Positions 51,979-61,751 are shown, numbered from the stretch's first letter. The stretch is DNA of 64,000 nt from G963666535 sp963666535 (GCA_963666535.1 OY762913.1:434001-498000), one strand, 5' to 3'. Program-made: numbers and translations. Notes: a model not told the origin generated them from the letters alone.

Positions 51979-52848
51979 ATGAAACAAAACGGCCCCATTG
52001 TTGCTATCATGTATGATTTTGACAAAACGCTGTCGCCCCGCGATATGCAGGAGTATGGCTTCATCCCCGAAATTGGCATGACCCCAAAGGCCTTTTGGGA
52101 CGAGTGTAACGACACCATGCGCCGGCATAATATGGATCAAATCCTGGCCTATATGTGGGTAATGCTCACCGCATCCCGGGGGAAAATGCTGCTCAATCGG
52201 GAGGAATTTAAGAAGCTGGGCCGTGATGTACAGCTGTTCCCCGGCGTAAGCACCTGGTTTTCCCGGGTGAACGACTATGCGGCACGGGCGGGCATTACGG
52301 TAGAGCATTATGTGATCTCCTCAGGCTTGAAAGAGATCATGGAGGGCACCGCTATCGCTGGGGAATTTAAGGAAATATACGCCGCCGAATATTGCTATGA
52401 CAGCGATGACGTGCCCGTGTGGCCCGCCATGGCGGTAAGCTACACCGGCAAAACCCAATTTTTGTACCGCATTAACAAGGACGTGCCCGAAGTGACCGAC
52501 AACACCGAACTGAACGAATATATGCCCGAGGAACAGCGGCGCATTCCCTTCCGTAACATGATTTATTTGGGAGACGGGTTTACCGACGTGCCCTGCATGA
52601 AGCTGGTGAAGGGAAATGGCGGCCACTCCATTGTGGTTTATCAGCAGGAAAGCCGCGCCACGGCGGAAAAGCTTCTGCTGGAAGGCCGGGCGGATTTCGC
52701 CCAGCCGGCGGACTATTCCAAAGGAGAGCCGCTGGAGCAAACCGTGTTTGACATTTTGGACCAGATGGCGGCAAACCACAAGATCTATTTGCGACAGACG
52801 ACCTGCCGGGCGCAGGCGGAACAAAACCGGCATGACAGAGGAATATGA
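51979..52848 (+). CDS. HAD-superfamily phosphatase
   Basis: A 289-residue phosphatase. Motif I DFDKTLS is at residues 13-19, motif II VISSG near 114, and motif IV GDGFTDVPCM near 200. The helical cap lies between motifs I and II. This is the phosphoserine-phosphatase-like branch; the substrate is unknown. It overlaps the next gene by 17 bases. Confidence 0.9.
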   Translation: MKQNGPIVAIMYDFDKTLSPRDMQEYGFIPEIGMTPKAFWDECNDTMRRHNMDQILAYMWVMLTASRGKMLLNREEFKKLGRDVQLFPGVSTWFSRVNDYAARAGITVEHYVISSGLKEIMEGTAIAGEFKEIYAAEYCYDSDDVPVWPAMAVSYTGKTQFLYRINKDVPEVTDNTELNEYMPEEQRRIPFRNMIYLGDGFTDVPCMKLVKGNGGHSIVVYQQESRATAEKLLLEGRADFAQPADYSKGEPLEQTVFDILDQMAANHKIYLRQTTCRAQAEQNRHDRGI

Positions 52849-53350
52849 GATCATCCGTTCCCACCGGCGCACCCTGTCCATGGAGATCACCGACCGGCTG
52901 ACTGTTCTGGTGCGGGCGCCGCAGTTTTTGCCGCCGGAGCGCATTCGGCAGTTCGTGGAAGAGAACAGCCGGTGGATTGAAGTTCATAAACAGCGGCGGC
53001 AGCAGCGCTTGGAGGCAGAGCCTGTCTATACCCGGGAAGAAGCGGCGCATTTTTACAGCAGCGCCAAGCAATATCTGCCCGAGCGCACCGCCTATTTTGC
53101 CGCAGCAATGGGACTGCACCCGGCGAGAGTGAAAATCACATCGGCAAAAAAGCGGTTTGGCAGCTGCTCGGGCAGCAATCGAATCTGCTACTCCTGGCGG
53201 CTGATGGCCTACCCCCCGGCGGCCATCGACTATGTGGTGGTTCATGAGCTGGCCCACATCCGCCACAAAAACCACGGGAAAGAGTTTTATGCCTGCGTAG
53301 CCTCCGTCCTGCCGGATTACAAGGCGAGGCGGGCGCTGCTGAAGGGCTGA
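52832..53350 (+). CDS. YgjP-like (DUF45) metallopeptidase-fold protein
   Basis: A 172-residue protein from the ATG at 52832 (MTEEYEIIR). The zinc motif HELAHIRHKNHGKEF is near residues 132-146, preceded by KKRFGSCSGSNRICYSWRL and AIDYVVVHE, the standard DUF45/YgjP pattern. Family members are described as M48-like hydrolases of uncertain substrate. It is translationally coupled to the HAD gene. Confidence 0.9.
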   Translation: MTEEYEIIRSHRRTLSMEITDRLTVLVRAPQFLPPERIRQFVEENSRWIEVHKQRRQQRLEAEPVYTREEAAHFYSSAKQYLPERTAYFAAAMGLHPARVKITSAKKRFGSCSGSNRICYSWRLMAYPPAAIDYVVVHELAHIRHKNHGKEFYACVASVLPDYKARRALLKG

Positions 53351-53373
53351 TGCACAAAAGGAATGGGAGCAAT

Positions 53374-53685
53374 ATGGAGCAAGAGATTTTTATGCCCACG
53401 CTGGCATTTTTCCGCAACGGAAACGACTGGACAGGCAGCTTGGGGCTGCTGCGCTTTTATCTCCGTCCCCAAGAGGAAGCGCTGACTGTGGAGACCTGGT
53501 GCGGCCCTTTTTGCCGGGAATATTCCGAAACAGACGAGACAGAAACATTTCCCCTTGGGGAAGACGGCCTTGCCGCGCTGCTGATCTGGCTGAAGGAGCG
53601 GGCGGCGGTTATGAATGAGCATCCGACCAAAACAGCAGAGGAGTGTCAAAAAATATATGAGCAAAAAAGCAAAGCGAAAGAATAA
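53374..53685 (+). CDS. Small hypothetical protein
   Basis: A 103-residue soluble protein (MEQEIFMPTLAFFRNG) with RFYLRPQEEALTVETWCGPFC in the middle and a helical Glu/Lys-rich end. GGGAG lies just before this ATG; ATG at 53350, overlapping the upstream stop, is an alternative. Not recognised. It belongs to the HAD / YgjP-like operon. Confidence 0.65.
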   Translation: MEQEIFMPTLAFFRNGNDWTGSLGLLRFYLRPQEEALTVETWCGPFCREYSETDETETFPLGEDGLAALLIWLKERAAVMNEHPTKTAEECQKIYEQKSKAKE

Positions 53686-53932
53686 GCAGGGCCCGCTCTC
53701 CTATGGCACCAAGGCTCCGGCGCCGCTGCCCCCCCGATCTACTGCGCCCAAAAAGTCCACCAAGTATTTTTGGGTTAGCCTTTTGTTTGCCCTGATCACC
53801 GTGATCGGCGCCTTCTGGTTTATGAAACAGGAAGACCAGACCTACTCCAGCGTTCTTCTCGTCCCGGTTGGCATCAGCCTGGTATGCTCTGTTTTTTATG
53901 GAAAAACAAGACGGGCTGAGCGCAGGGGCTGA
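53657..53932 (+). CDS. Small two-helix membrane protein
   Basis: A 91-residue protein: a basic start MSKKAKRKNKQGPLSYG, a Pro-rich linker, and two membrane helices (YFWVSLLFALITVIGAFWF and VLLVPVGISLVCSVFYG). The ATG at 53657 overlaps the previous gene by 29 bases. It is the last gene of the operon. Function unknown. Confidence 0.65.
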   Translation: MSKKAKRKNKQGPLSYGTKAPAPLPPRSTAPKKSTKYFWVSLLFALITVIGAFWFMKQEDQTYSSVLLVPVGISLVCSVFYGKTRRAERRG

Positions 53933-53952
53933 CCCCATTCTCCCTGTGCAGC

Positions 53953-53992
53953 AAAACCACCCGGCATCCAACTGGATGCCGGGTGGTTTTTT
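53953..53992. terminator. Bidirectional terminator
   Basis: An exact 18-base stem with arms AAAACCACCCGGCATCCA and its complement, then TTTTTT. It lies between the small membrane protein gene and the convergent oxidoreductase gene. Confidence 0.93.
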
Positions 53993-54007
53993 GAAGGGAG
54001 CTGCTGA

Positions 54008-56053
54008 TCAGGAGGGGACTTTTCCTACTTTTTCCAGCGTGTCGGCCACATAGCCCAGGTCGTACTTTTCCCAGGTCGCGCGGGTGGGCCAGCCGGTTTT
54101 TTGATCATAACCGCGATAGTCGTAATACAGGTCTACCAGGTCGTTCCATTCCTCCCAGGTGACGGTCTGACCCGACTGGTCCGGCCACTGCATGCTGGGG
54201 AAAATGGCGTTTACTTCCTGCTGGCGGTCACGGCCATAGTTGCGGATGAGGATGGCGCGGAACAGCAGGCGGGAGCGCTCGGCAAATTTGTGCAATTCCT
54301 CGGTGGAGATTTTCTCGCCGGTGGCTGCCTCGTACATCTTGGCCTCCATATCCGGCCAGTACAGGTCGGGACTCTGCCAGTCGCAGCACATGAGGGAGTC
54401 TTTGATTTCCCCCATTTCCTCGCCATAGGCCACGCCGGTGATGGTGTATTCGCTGTGGCAGGGATCGTCCTTCAGCTTGAGATAGTTTTCCACTTTGTCG
54501 TGGTGGTGGATGATGGTTTGGCAGTCGCGGCTGGAGTTCATGGTCATCAGATTGGTGGCCACCCAGCCCGGCTTGGTGATAGAGCCCTCAAAGCCCCGCC
54601 CCTGCCAGTGCATGCAGTGACCCCAGGCGGTTTCGAGACTGACCGGCAGGTCATACTGCTGGCCGGTGACCTGAGAAATGCGCCCGTGATACACCGCGTC
54701 ACCGAATTTTTCCTTGCCCAGCGTGCGGATGGCGCGGGCCATGCCCTCGGCAAAAATAGGGCCGTACTTCCCCTTGCGATAGGTAATCATATCCATAAAA
54801 TAGCGGACAAATTCGATGCTGTTCACGTCCACCTTCATGCCGAAATCCAATTCGTCCAAAAGGCCTTCCTGTTCTGCCATGGACAGCCATGTGAAATACC
54901 ACACGATCATGTCCCACTTGTCAATGCCGTACTCGTTGCACATATCCATCCAGATGGAGCCACGGTCAAAGTTGACGTCCCAGAAATTGACGATATCGCC
55001 CCGGACCGGCTGAAAGATCACGGGGGCAAAGGGGTCATCAGGGTCAACGGGTGGCGGTTCGCAGCTGAGCATTTTGCAGGGCAGCATGTGGTTGCGATCA
55101 GATTCGAAGGTCTGAATGGTCATCCAGGAGATGTCTTCCTTGGCGCCGTACGCGTAGATGCCCACGCATTTCTCCACAAGGTTGGTGCGCTCGTCGGAGA
55201 AAGCGCCCTTTACGTCCATCATCACGCGGTCACAATGTTGGTTGCAGCCGTGGCTGCATGCCACTTGCCCCTTCAGCCAGCCGCCCTCCACGGAAAACGT
55301 GTTGCCGTCCATCCCGTGATTTCGCTCCAAATAAACGGGGTTTGGCCGCATGTAAGGCATGCCCATTTCCGCCCGCAGTTCAAACACCTTGTCAATCTGG
55401 GCGGGTTTGACCGTGCCCGAGCCGTGAACGACGATGGCCTTTAGATTCTTAGCACCCCAAACGGCGCCAAAACCCGCTTTGGCCGCCACGTTGTCATTGC
55501 TGGTGGTGATCGAGGCGTTGCGCAGCAGGTTTTCCCCCGCCGGGCCGATGACCATGCTCTTGACCTCTTTCCCATGCAGCTCTTCCAGCTTGTGCTGGCT
55601 GGGATGCACGAGCATCCCCCAGACGGGGTCGGCGGGCAGGAACTGAATTTTGTCGTCCTCGATGAGCACATAGGTATGTACCGGGGCCTTTCCCTCTAGG
55701 ATAAAGCCATCCCAGCCCGCAAATTTCAGTTCGGAGCCAAACCAGCCGCCAATCCCGCTCCAGCAATACTGCTCGGGCATGGAATTGGGGGCAAGGCCCG
55801 TGAAAACGCTGCGGCCGCCGGTGGGGATGCCGGTAGCGCCGGTGGGACCCGTCATGAAAATCAGCTTGTTCTCGGGGTCGAGGGCTTTGACGCCCGCGGG
55901 CACCTCATCCCAGAAAATTTTGTTGCACACGGCGCGGCCGCCGATGTATTCCGGACAGTAGTTCGAAGTGGGGATAACCTCCACGGTACTGTTTGTAAGA
56001 TTGATGCGGGCAATTTTCCCAGCGTAGCAGCCGGGCAACTTTTTTTCTTCCAT
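54008..56053 (-). CDS. Aldehyde:ferredoxin oxidoreductase family enzyme (tungsten/molybdopterin)
   Basis: A 681-residue enzyme of the AOR family. IGGRAVCNKIFWDEVP and MTGPTGATGIPTGGRSVF in the first 85 residues, then GPAGENLLRNASI and KAGFGAVWGAKNLKAIVVHG, form the pterin-binding AOR core. The proximal [4Fe-4S] ligands read CSHGCNQHC at 266-274, a C-x3-C-x3-C spacing instead of the usual C-x2-C-x3-C, with a further Cys in SLMCCDW near 565. With the four-cluster ferredoxin next to it, this resembles AOR- and BamB-type pairs that carry out low-potential redox of carboxylates, aldehydes or aromatic thioesters. The substrate is unknown. Confidence 0.88.
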   Translation of the reverse strand: MEEKKLPGCYAGKIARINLTNSTVEVIPTSNYCPEYIGGRAVCNKIFWDEVPAGVKALDPENKLIFMTGPTGATGIPTGGRSVFTGLAPNSMPEQYCWSGIGGWFGSELKFAGWDGFILEGKAPVHTYVLIEDDKIQFLPADPVWGMLVHPSQHKLEELHGKEVKSMVIGPAGENLLRNASITTSNDNVAAKAGFGAVWGAKNLKAIVVHGSGTVKPAQIDKVFELRAEMGMPYMRPNPVYLERNHGMDGNTFSVEGGWLKGQVACSHGCNQHCDRVMMDVKGAFSDERTNLVEKCVGIYAYGAKEDISWMTIQTFESDRNHMLPCKMLSCEPPPVDPDDPFAPVIFQPVRGDIVNFWDVNFDRGSIWMDMCNEYGIDKWDMIVWYFTWLSMAEQEGLLDELDFGMKVDVNSIEFVRYFMDMITYRKGKYGPIFAEGMARAIRTLGKEKFGDAVYHGRISQVTGQQYDLPVSLETAWGHCMHWQGRGFEGSITKPGWVATNLMTMNSSRDCQTIIHHHDKVENYLKLKDDPCHSEYTITGVAYGEEMGEIKDSLMCCDWQSPDLYWPDMEAKMYEAATGEKISTEELHKFAERSRLLFRAILIRNYGRDRQQEVNAIFPSMQWPDQSGQTVTWEEWNDLVDLYYDYRGYDQKTGWPTRATWEKYDLGYVADTLEKVGKVPS

Positions 56054-56071
56054 GTCAGACTCCTCCGCTTC

Positions 56072-56614
56072 TTAGAAATTTTTGGCGTCGTGCTCCAAAA
56101 AGACCTCCGGGATGTCCACCTGCTGGCTGCTCAGACCAATGCAGCACACGGGACACCACTTGATACACTGGGGCCCCTCTGGGTTTTCCCGGCACATATC
56201 GCACTTTTTTGCCTTCCACTTTTTCCGGTCGGCATCCTGAACCATGTTGATGCGGGGCGGGTCAAAGCGGCAAGCTTTAAGACACAGCCCGCAGCCGATA
56301 CACGCATCCTCTACGATGTAGACAATGTTGTTTTCGTCAATACACATGGCCGAATCCTTACGCGGGCATTTTTCATAGCAGGGGTGGTCGTCGCACTGCT
56401 GACAGGCGCGGATCCGGTGCAACAGCTCCGTGGTGTCGCGCTCCAAGAAAATGCGGTTGTGCTGCGGGCCCACCACGCCGTCGTGGGATAGGGCGCAGAC
56501 AATTTCACAGGTCGTACAGCCTGCGCACATAGAGTACTGCGGGGGGTATTGTACCACGTGATCACCCAGCGTGACGCCTGCGGGGATCGGATCGTTCAAT
56601 TCGGGAAGTTTCAT
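56072..56614 (-). CDS. Four-cluster ferredoxin partner of the AOR-type enzyme
   Basis: A 180-residue DmsB/HycB-like electron carrier. Four Cys groups are visible: CAGCTTCEIVC, CQQCDDHPCYEKCP, CIGCGLCLKACRFDPP and CDMCRENPEGPQCIKWCP. These would hold four [4Fe-4S] clusters. It precedes the AOR gene by 18 bases in the same operon. An extra CC (PVCCIG) follows the last group. Confidence 0.93.
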   Translation of the reverse strand: MKLPELNDPIPAGVTLGDHVVQYPPQYSMCAGCTTCEIVCALSHDGVVGPQHNRIFLERDTTELLHRIRACQQCDDHPCYEKCPRKDSAMCIDENNIVYIVEDACIGCGLCLKACRFDPPRINMVQDADRKKWKAKKCDMCRENPEGPQCIKWCPVCCIGLSSQQVDIPEVFLEHDAKNF

Positions 56615-56845
56615 TGTTTCTTATCGGTATCCCGATGGATGGGATACTTGCCCCTTCCTGTCAGATTTCATGTCAAAGATACGTTGGGGGACAGACTCGT
56701 GCTGTCCTCCCACGTTTTATGTTAGCAATCCGGCAGGCATTTGTAAAATAGCTAGTTTTGCTCATGCAATATGAAAAACTTTTCACGGTGATTCGCAATG
56801 TCTCAGGGGAACCTCCATTGAGCGGCTGATTCATGCGGCAAAATG

Positions 56846-56878
56846 ACGAGCGCTGCTTGGCTTCCAAACAGCGCTCGT
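56846..56878 (-). terminator. Terminator of the MATE gene
   Basis: ACGAGCGCTGcTTGG pairs with CCAAaCAGCGCTCGT around CTT. Confidence 0.75.
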
Positions 56879-56893
56879 TAGGTGTGAACATGA

Positions 56894-58282
56894 TTATTTG
56901 GGGCTGTCACGCTGCTCCACGCGGTGTTTTTCTACCGCCTTGTTTTTCCAGCCGCCTTGGAAGTAGCGCAGCAGGACAAGACCCAGCGTCACCACCCAAG
57001 AGGCGGGAAACGCCCACCAGATGCCGGTGTAATCCATATTGCATACATGGATGAAAAACAGCGCCAAGGGGATGCGCAGGAGCATCATAAAAATCGCGGC
57101 AAACATGGAGAACGAGGTGTCGCCCGCACCAGCCATGGTGTTCAGCCCCGTGTGGATCAGCCCCAGAAGAATGTAGAAGCAGGGGGTGATTGCCAACATG
57201 CTCATGCCCAGCGCGATGATCTGTTCCGCCATTTGGGGATAGTCCGCCGGGGAAACAAAAAGTCCCATTAGAACTTGGCGCAGCGGAACCACAATCAGTC
57301 CGATGACAACACAGACGGCGATGGTGATCCCGTTGGTAACCCGATAGCCCTGCCGTACCCGCTGATAATCACCGCAGCCCACATTTTGGGCGGAAAAAGT
57401 GGACATAGCGGTGCCCAGGCTGATAATGGGCATCACCGCGAACATATCCACCTTCATGGCCCCGGCATAGCCGGCGATGAGGGCGGTGCCGAAGGGGTTG
57501 ACGATGGCCTGCATCAGCAGATGGCCGATTGAAATACTGGCTTGCTGAAACCCCATGGGCAAACCAAAACGAAGGGCGGTTCGGAAAAACCCGGTGTCAA
57601 ACTGGGGTTTTCCGCGCCCCGCACGCAGCAAAGGAACCCGCCGCCGGATATAAAGGGCAGTGAGTACGGCAGACAGGCCCTGAGAAAGAATGGTAGCGAC
57701 CGCGGCCCCGGTCACGCCTAAGCCAAACCCAAGCACAAACAGCAGATCCAGCAGAATATTCATGACAGACGAGAAGACGAGGAAATACAGGGGTGTTTTG
57801 GCGTTGCCCAAGCCGCGGAGCAAACCGGATAGCTGATTGTAAAAGACATTGCAAACCAGACCACAGAGGATGACGCGTAGGTAGGTTTCGGCGTAGACAA
57901 AATCTTCAGCAGGTGTGTTCAGCACGGTGAGCAGGGGGGTTACCAGGAATTGACCGATCACGGTCAGCAGCAGAGACAGCCCCAGAGAGGTCAGCAGCAC
58001 GGTGGACACGGCGGCGGGTAACTCCTCATCCTTTTTGGCTCCGAAGAGCTGTGCCACGATGATGGAGGAGCCCACGGACAGACCGATGAGCAGGGCGTTG
58101 ATCAGATTGAAAATGGGGGAGGCGATGCCCAGTCCCGCAAGTGCGTCCGGGCCTACAAAGCGACCAATGACCATCGTATCCACCAGGTTATAGGCGGCTT
58201 GAAAAATGTTGCCGGCCAATAGTGGAAGTGCAAAAAAAACAATGAGCTTCCACGGTTTGCCGACGGTCATACTGTTTCCCAT
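56894..58282 (-). CDS. MATE-family multidrug/metabolite exporter
   Basis: A 462-residue protein of twelve membrane helices in two halves. NIFQAAYNLVDTMVIGRFVGPDALAGLGIASPI is the MATE signature of helices 1-2, and MGFQQASISIGHLLMQAIVNPFG starts the second half. These exporters use Na+ or H+ gradients. It stands between the AOR operon and the divergent LysR gene; a link to either is possible but not shown. Confidence 0.93.
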   Translation of the reverse strand: MGNSMTVGKPWKLIVFFALPLLAGNIFQAAYNLVDTMVIGRFVGPDALAGLGIASPIFNLINALLIGLSVGSSIIVAQLFGAKKDEELPAAVSTVLLTSLGLSLLLTVIGQFLVTPLLTVLNTPAEDFVYAETYLRVILCGLVCNVFYNQLSGLLRGLGNAKTPLYFLVFSSVMNILLDLLFVLGFGLGVTGAAVATILSQGLSAVLTALYIRRRVPLLRAGRGKPQFDTGFFRTALRFGLPMGFQQASISIGHLLMQAIVNPFGTALIAGYAGAMKVDMFAVMPIISLGTAMSTFSAQNVGCGDYQRVRQGYRVTNGITIAVCVVIGLIVVPLRQVLMGLFVSPADYPQMAEQIIALGMSMLAITPCFYILLGLIHTGLNTMAGAGDTSFSMFAAIFMMLLRIPLALFFIHVCNMDYTGIWWAFPASWVVTLGLVLLRYFQGGWKNKAVEKHRVEQRDSPK

Positions 58283-58535
58283 GACGCACCCCCTAAAAAG
58301 CTTATTAGAAAATAATAGAATACTCGGTCCGATCTGTCAAGCGAGCTGGGAGGCGCGGGATGAGAACCAGACCAGCCGCACAGGGGAAGGAATACCACGA
58401 AAAAGTGTGCTTGCACAGGGGCAATCATAAATAAAACTCATGATTCGCTTTACAAATATTGAGGGTGACTGTAAAATGAACGCATGAACCGGACTGCAAG
58501 GAAGGGCCGGGTGCGGAGTTTGGAGGGAAACACAC

Positions 58536-59438
58536 ATGGATATGCGAGGATTAAGATACTTCATTGCCGCAGCGGAATACCTGAACTTTACCCGTGCAGC
58601 CAAGGAATGCTTTATTACACAGACGGCGATGAGCCTGCACATTGCAAAAATGGAGGAAGAGTTGGGGTTCCAGCTGTTTACCCGCAATAACCGAACGGTG
58701 GAGTTGACGCTGGCTGGCCGGGATTTTTACGAGCGTGCGCAGGACATTGTCCGCAACTATGAGTCCGCCGTGCAGCATGCGGCCAGCACAGCCAGCGGAA
58801 CCGCCGGCAATGTAACCGTCATTATACCCAGCTGCATTGACGGTCTGCTTTTAATGCCGCGCTTTCGTAAGTTCCAGAAGGACTGCCCGGCAGTGAAGCT
58901 GAATGTGGAAATTGTAGAACCCAGAAATATTTTGGGGGTCCTGAAGAGAGGCGAAGCGGACGTTGCGATCTGTTGGCCCTATGACTTGGAGTTGGATCCG
59001 GAATTTACACTGGAAAAGATCGCGGACTTCAAGGTCAGCGTGGCAATTTCCTGCGACCATCCGTTTGCCACGCTGGACAAGGTTCCGCCCGAGCTGCTTC
59101 AGAAGGAAAAGCATGTGATTCTGGAGCCGAGGGGCGTGCCCAACGCATACCGAACCTTCCGCAACGGATGGCTTCAAATGGGCTTTGAGCCGCAGACCGT
59201 TCGTAAGGTGCACCAGATTGAAGAATTGCTGTTTTTTGCACAACTGGACGGAGACGTGGCGTTTCTTCCCGACTTTGTAAAGAATAATATTACCGGAGAT
59301 GTGCTGTTTAAGGAACTGGATACCGATACGCCGCCGGTCTTGACTCTTACCACGGCCTACCGAAAGGATAACAAGAGCCCCATCTTGCCGGCCATCATTC
59401 GCGCGCTGCTGGATGATACAGTCCCCCTGAACGAATAG
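58536..59438 (+). CDS. LysR-family transcriptional regulator
   Basis: A 300-residue regulator. The N-terminal HTH is RYFIAAAEYLNFTRAAKECFITQTAMSLHIAKMEEELGFQLFTRNNRTVELT, and residues 90-300 form the inducer-binding domain. GGAGGG precedes the ATG. It probably controls the MFS-SDR-MFS genes downstream, and perhaps the AOR and MATE genes upstream. Confidence 0.94.
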   Translation: MDMRGLRYFIAAAEYLNFTRAAKECFITQTAMSLHIAKMEEELGFQLFTRNNRTVELTLAGRDFYERAQDIVRNYESAVQHAASTASGTAGNVTVIIPSCIDGLLLMPRFRKFQKDCPAVKLNVEIVEPRNILGVLKRGEADVAICWPYDLELDPEFTLEKIADFKVSVAISCDHPFATLDKVPPELLQKEKHVILEPRGVPNAYRTFRNGWLQMGFEPQTVRKVHQIEELLFFAQLDGDVAFLPDFVKNNITGDVLFKELDTDTPPVLTLTTAYRKDNKSPILPAIIRALLDDTVPLNE

Positions 59439-59471
59439 CGCAGATACAACAAAACCTGATAGCGAGCAGAA

Positions 59472-59515
59472 TAAGAAGAACTTTTTGTTATTAATATAAC
59501 AAAAAGTTCTTCTTA
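59472..59515 (+). terminator. Terminator of the LysR gene
   Basis: An exact 20-base stem (left arm TAAGAAGAACTTTTTGTTAT) with loop TAAT. Confidence 0.75.
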
Positions 59516-59688
59516 TTACATGACGAAAACTACTTGTTTTACAAACAGCTGTGTGCAATCTATACTAAAAGTTAGATTGGTGGTTTGCGTAAGTTGGGCA
59601 TCTTACATAGTTATTTTTATAACAAAGAGGGGGAGAGCTACAACATCTTATTTGCAGCCGCAATTATTTTGGAAAGAGAGTGAACAAT

Positions 59689-60891
59689 ATGGAAAAAAAG
59701 AGCTCCCTTCGGTATGTTCTGGTGTTTATCATGACGTTGGGCCTGTGCTTCTCCGGCTTTACCAATATGATTTACGCCTCGCGCGCGGTCGATGTGATGA
59801 CGACATTTAACATGTCTCAGGCGCAACTGACGGCCATTTCAGGCATCAGCAACCTGCCCGCCTTCTTCTTCAGCGTTCTCATCGGCGTGTGGGTGGATAA
59901 GAAGGGTCTGCGTAACGCACCCCTGATTCTCTTTGCGCTGGCAACAGTGGCCGGCGTGCTTCGTGTTTTCGCCACAAGCTACTCCATGCTGTTTGTTTTG
60001 ACCTTCATTGGATGCGCTTTGTTCCTGCCGGTGAATATGCTGGCGCCCAAGCTGTTTGCTCCCTATTTTGACGGCGCCGAGATGGGCACCGCCATGGGCG
60101 TATACAGCTCTGGTGCGGGGGTAGGAACAACCCTTGCTTTTGCCATGGGCCCCATGTTCTCCAGCACCAGAGCAGCGCTGACCTTCATTGCAATCGGCTA
60201 TGCCGCAATGTTTGTTCTCTGGATCCTCTTCGTGAAGGGAACACCAACTGCATCGGGGGCGCAGACCGAGATGCCCAAGACCGATATCGTGGCTGTGATG
60301 AAAAGCAAGACCATGTGGAAGGTGATGCTTTGCGGCGGGTTGTCGGTCGGGATCGCCATCCTGCTCAACAGCTATGTGGTGAACGCCTTTATCGGCAAGG
60401 GTATGGAGCCGGCTGCTGCCAGCCAAATTGCCACCATTATGAATTTCTGTTTGATGATCGGCGGCATTCTGGCCGGTATCGTTGTGACCAAAACCGGACG
60501 GTATAACATTCCCTACATCTTTATCTGCATCGGCGGGGCTGTGTTGTATTACGTTGCGTATCTGCTTCCCATCAGCGGCGTTACCTATATTTTGATCGGT
60601 GCCGGCGCCCTGATTGTGGCTGGCTCCATTGGCGTGAACATGAGCCGGATCGCACTGATTCCCCTGACCGGTGAGTTCGGCCCCGAAAATGTCGGCGCCG
60701 CCGGAGGCATGAACCAGATGGCCGTGGGCTTGTTCGGGTTCGCGCTGCCCACCATTATTGCTACCATATTCAAAGACAATTACATGGGTATCTATACGGT
60801 GACCGCAGTCCTGCTGGTGGTTTTAGCTGTTCTGGGCGGCATTTTTATCCCGGAGCTTGGCCCCAAGGGGAAGCTGTCTCCCCAAAAATAA
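59689..60891 (+). CDS. MFS transporter 1 of the LysR-controlled cluster
   Basis: A 400-residue major facilitator with twelve helices, from the ATG at 59689 (MEKKSSLRY) eight bases after GAGAG. GVWVDKKGLRNAPLI is the loop 2-3 motif (GxxxDxxGxR type), and GEFGPENVGAAGGMNQMAVGLFGFALP in helix 11 recalls oxalate/formate- and nitrate-type carriers. Together with the dehydrogenase gene 45 bases on, it probably imports the substrate of this pathway. Confidence 0.9.
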   Translation: MEKKSSLRYVLVFIMTLGLCFSGFTNMIYASRAVDVMTTFNMSQAQLTAISGISNLPAFFFSVLIGVWVDKKGLRNAPLILFALATVAGVLRVFATSYSMLFVLTFIGCALFLPVNMLAPKLFAPYFDGAEMGTAMGVYSSGAGVGTTLAFAMGPMFSSTRAALTFIAIGYAAMFVLWILFVKGTPTASGAQTEMPKTDIVAVMKSKTMWKVMLCGGLSVGIAILLNSYVVNAFIGKGMEPAAASQIATIMNFCLMIGGILAGIVVTKTGRYNIPYIFICIGGAVLYYVAYLLPISGVTYILIGAGALIVAGSIGVNMSRIALIPLTGEFGPENVGAAGGMNQMAVGLFGFALPTIIATIFKDNYMGIYTVTAVLLVVLAVLGGIFIPELGPKGKLSPQK

Positions 60892-60936
60892 ACTGGTTTA
60901 GCATTGATCCATATTTTTTAATAGGAGGAATTTATC

Positions 60937-61707
60937 ATGGGAAGAATGGAAGGCAAAATCGCAGTTGTAACCGGCGTCGGGTCCGGTATTGGTAAGGCGG
61001 TGGCCGAGATGTTTGCAAAGGAAGGCGCTAAGATCATCGGCGCGGACTTTAATGCAACTTCCGGGCAGGCTACGGTTGACGGTATCCAGGCCGCGGGCGG
61101 CGAGGCCACCTTCGTTCAGGCTAATCTGCGCCAAAAGCAAGATGTCGAAAAAATCAAGGATATGGCTGTGAGCAAGTACGGTACCATCACTACGCTGGTA
61201 AACTGTGCCGGAGTCTTGGTTCACAAGACATTCCTGGAGCATACTGATGACGACTATGCACTCATCAGCGAAACCAACTACCGCGCCTATGTCTGGATGA
61301 TGCAGGCATTTTTGCCCCTGATGGTCAAGGAAAATTCCCGCGGGAAAAATTCGGTTTTAAACCTTGCGTCCATCTCCTCCATTAAGCCCGAGAGCGACGC
61401 TTATTACTATGGCTCGTTCAAGGCCGCTATCGATCTGATGACCCGCAACCTCACTCGTGAGTTCTCCCCTCAGGGTGTTCGCATGAACGTGCTTTGCCCG
61501 GGTCCTGTGGACACCAACATGACACCCCCGGAGGTGAAGAACAGCCCGGAAATCCAAGCCGAGATGTGCAAGCATGTCTGCTCGATCGGCCGTTTGGGAA
61601 AGGTGGAGGACATTGCCTATGCTGCTACATACCTCTGCTGCGACGAAGCGTCCTGGGTCACCGGTACGCACTTCGTCATTGACGGCGGCGCCTGCATGAT
61701 GGGTTAA
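60937..61707 (+). CDS. Short-chain dehydrogenase/reductase (SDR)
   Basis: A 256-residue classical SDR. The nucleotide motif is TGVGSGIG, and the Asp after strand 2 (GADFN) points to NAD(H). NCAG is present, and the catalytic triad is Ser in LASISS, Tyr and Lys in YGSFK. The end motif GTHFVIDGGACMMG is normal. It resembles hydroxysteroid and alcohol dehydrogenases of gut Clostridia, but the substrate cannot be read from sequence. AGGAGG lies eight bases before the ATG. It stands between two transporters. Confidence 0.93.
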   Translation: MGRMEGKIAVVTGVGSGIGKAVAEMFAKEGAKIIGADFNATSGQATVDGIQAAGGEATFVQANLRQKQDVEKIKDMAVSKYGTITTLVNCAGVLVHKTFLEHTDDDYALISETNYRAYVWMMQAFLPLMVKENSRGKNSVLNLASISSIKPESDAYYYGSFKAAIDLMTRNLTREFSPQGVRMNVLCPGPVDTNMTPPEVKNSPEIQAEMCKHVCSIGRLGKVEDIAYAATYLCCDEASWVTGTHFVIDGGACMMG

Positions 61708-61751
61708 TCAGGCCCATTTTCCCAACCACAACTGATTAAGATGCGCAATCC

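Noticed and set aside
54101..55444. A 447-codon plus-strand frame opposite the AOR gene
   Set aside because: Antisense shadow; His/Val-rich composition is what the complement of AOR codons gives.
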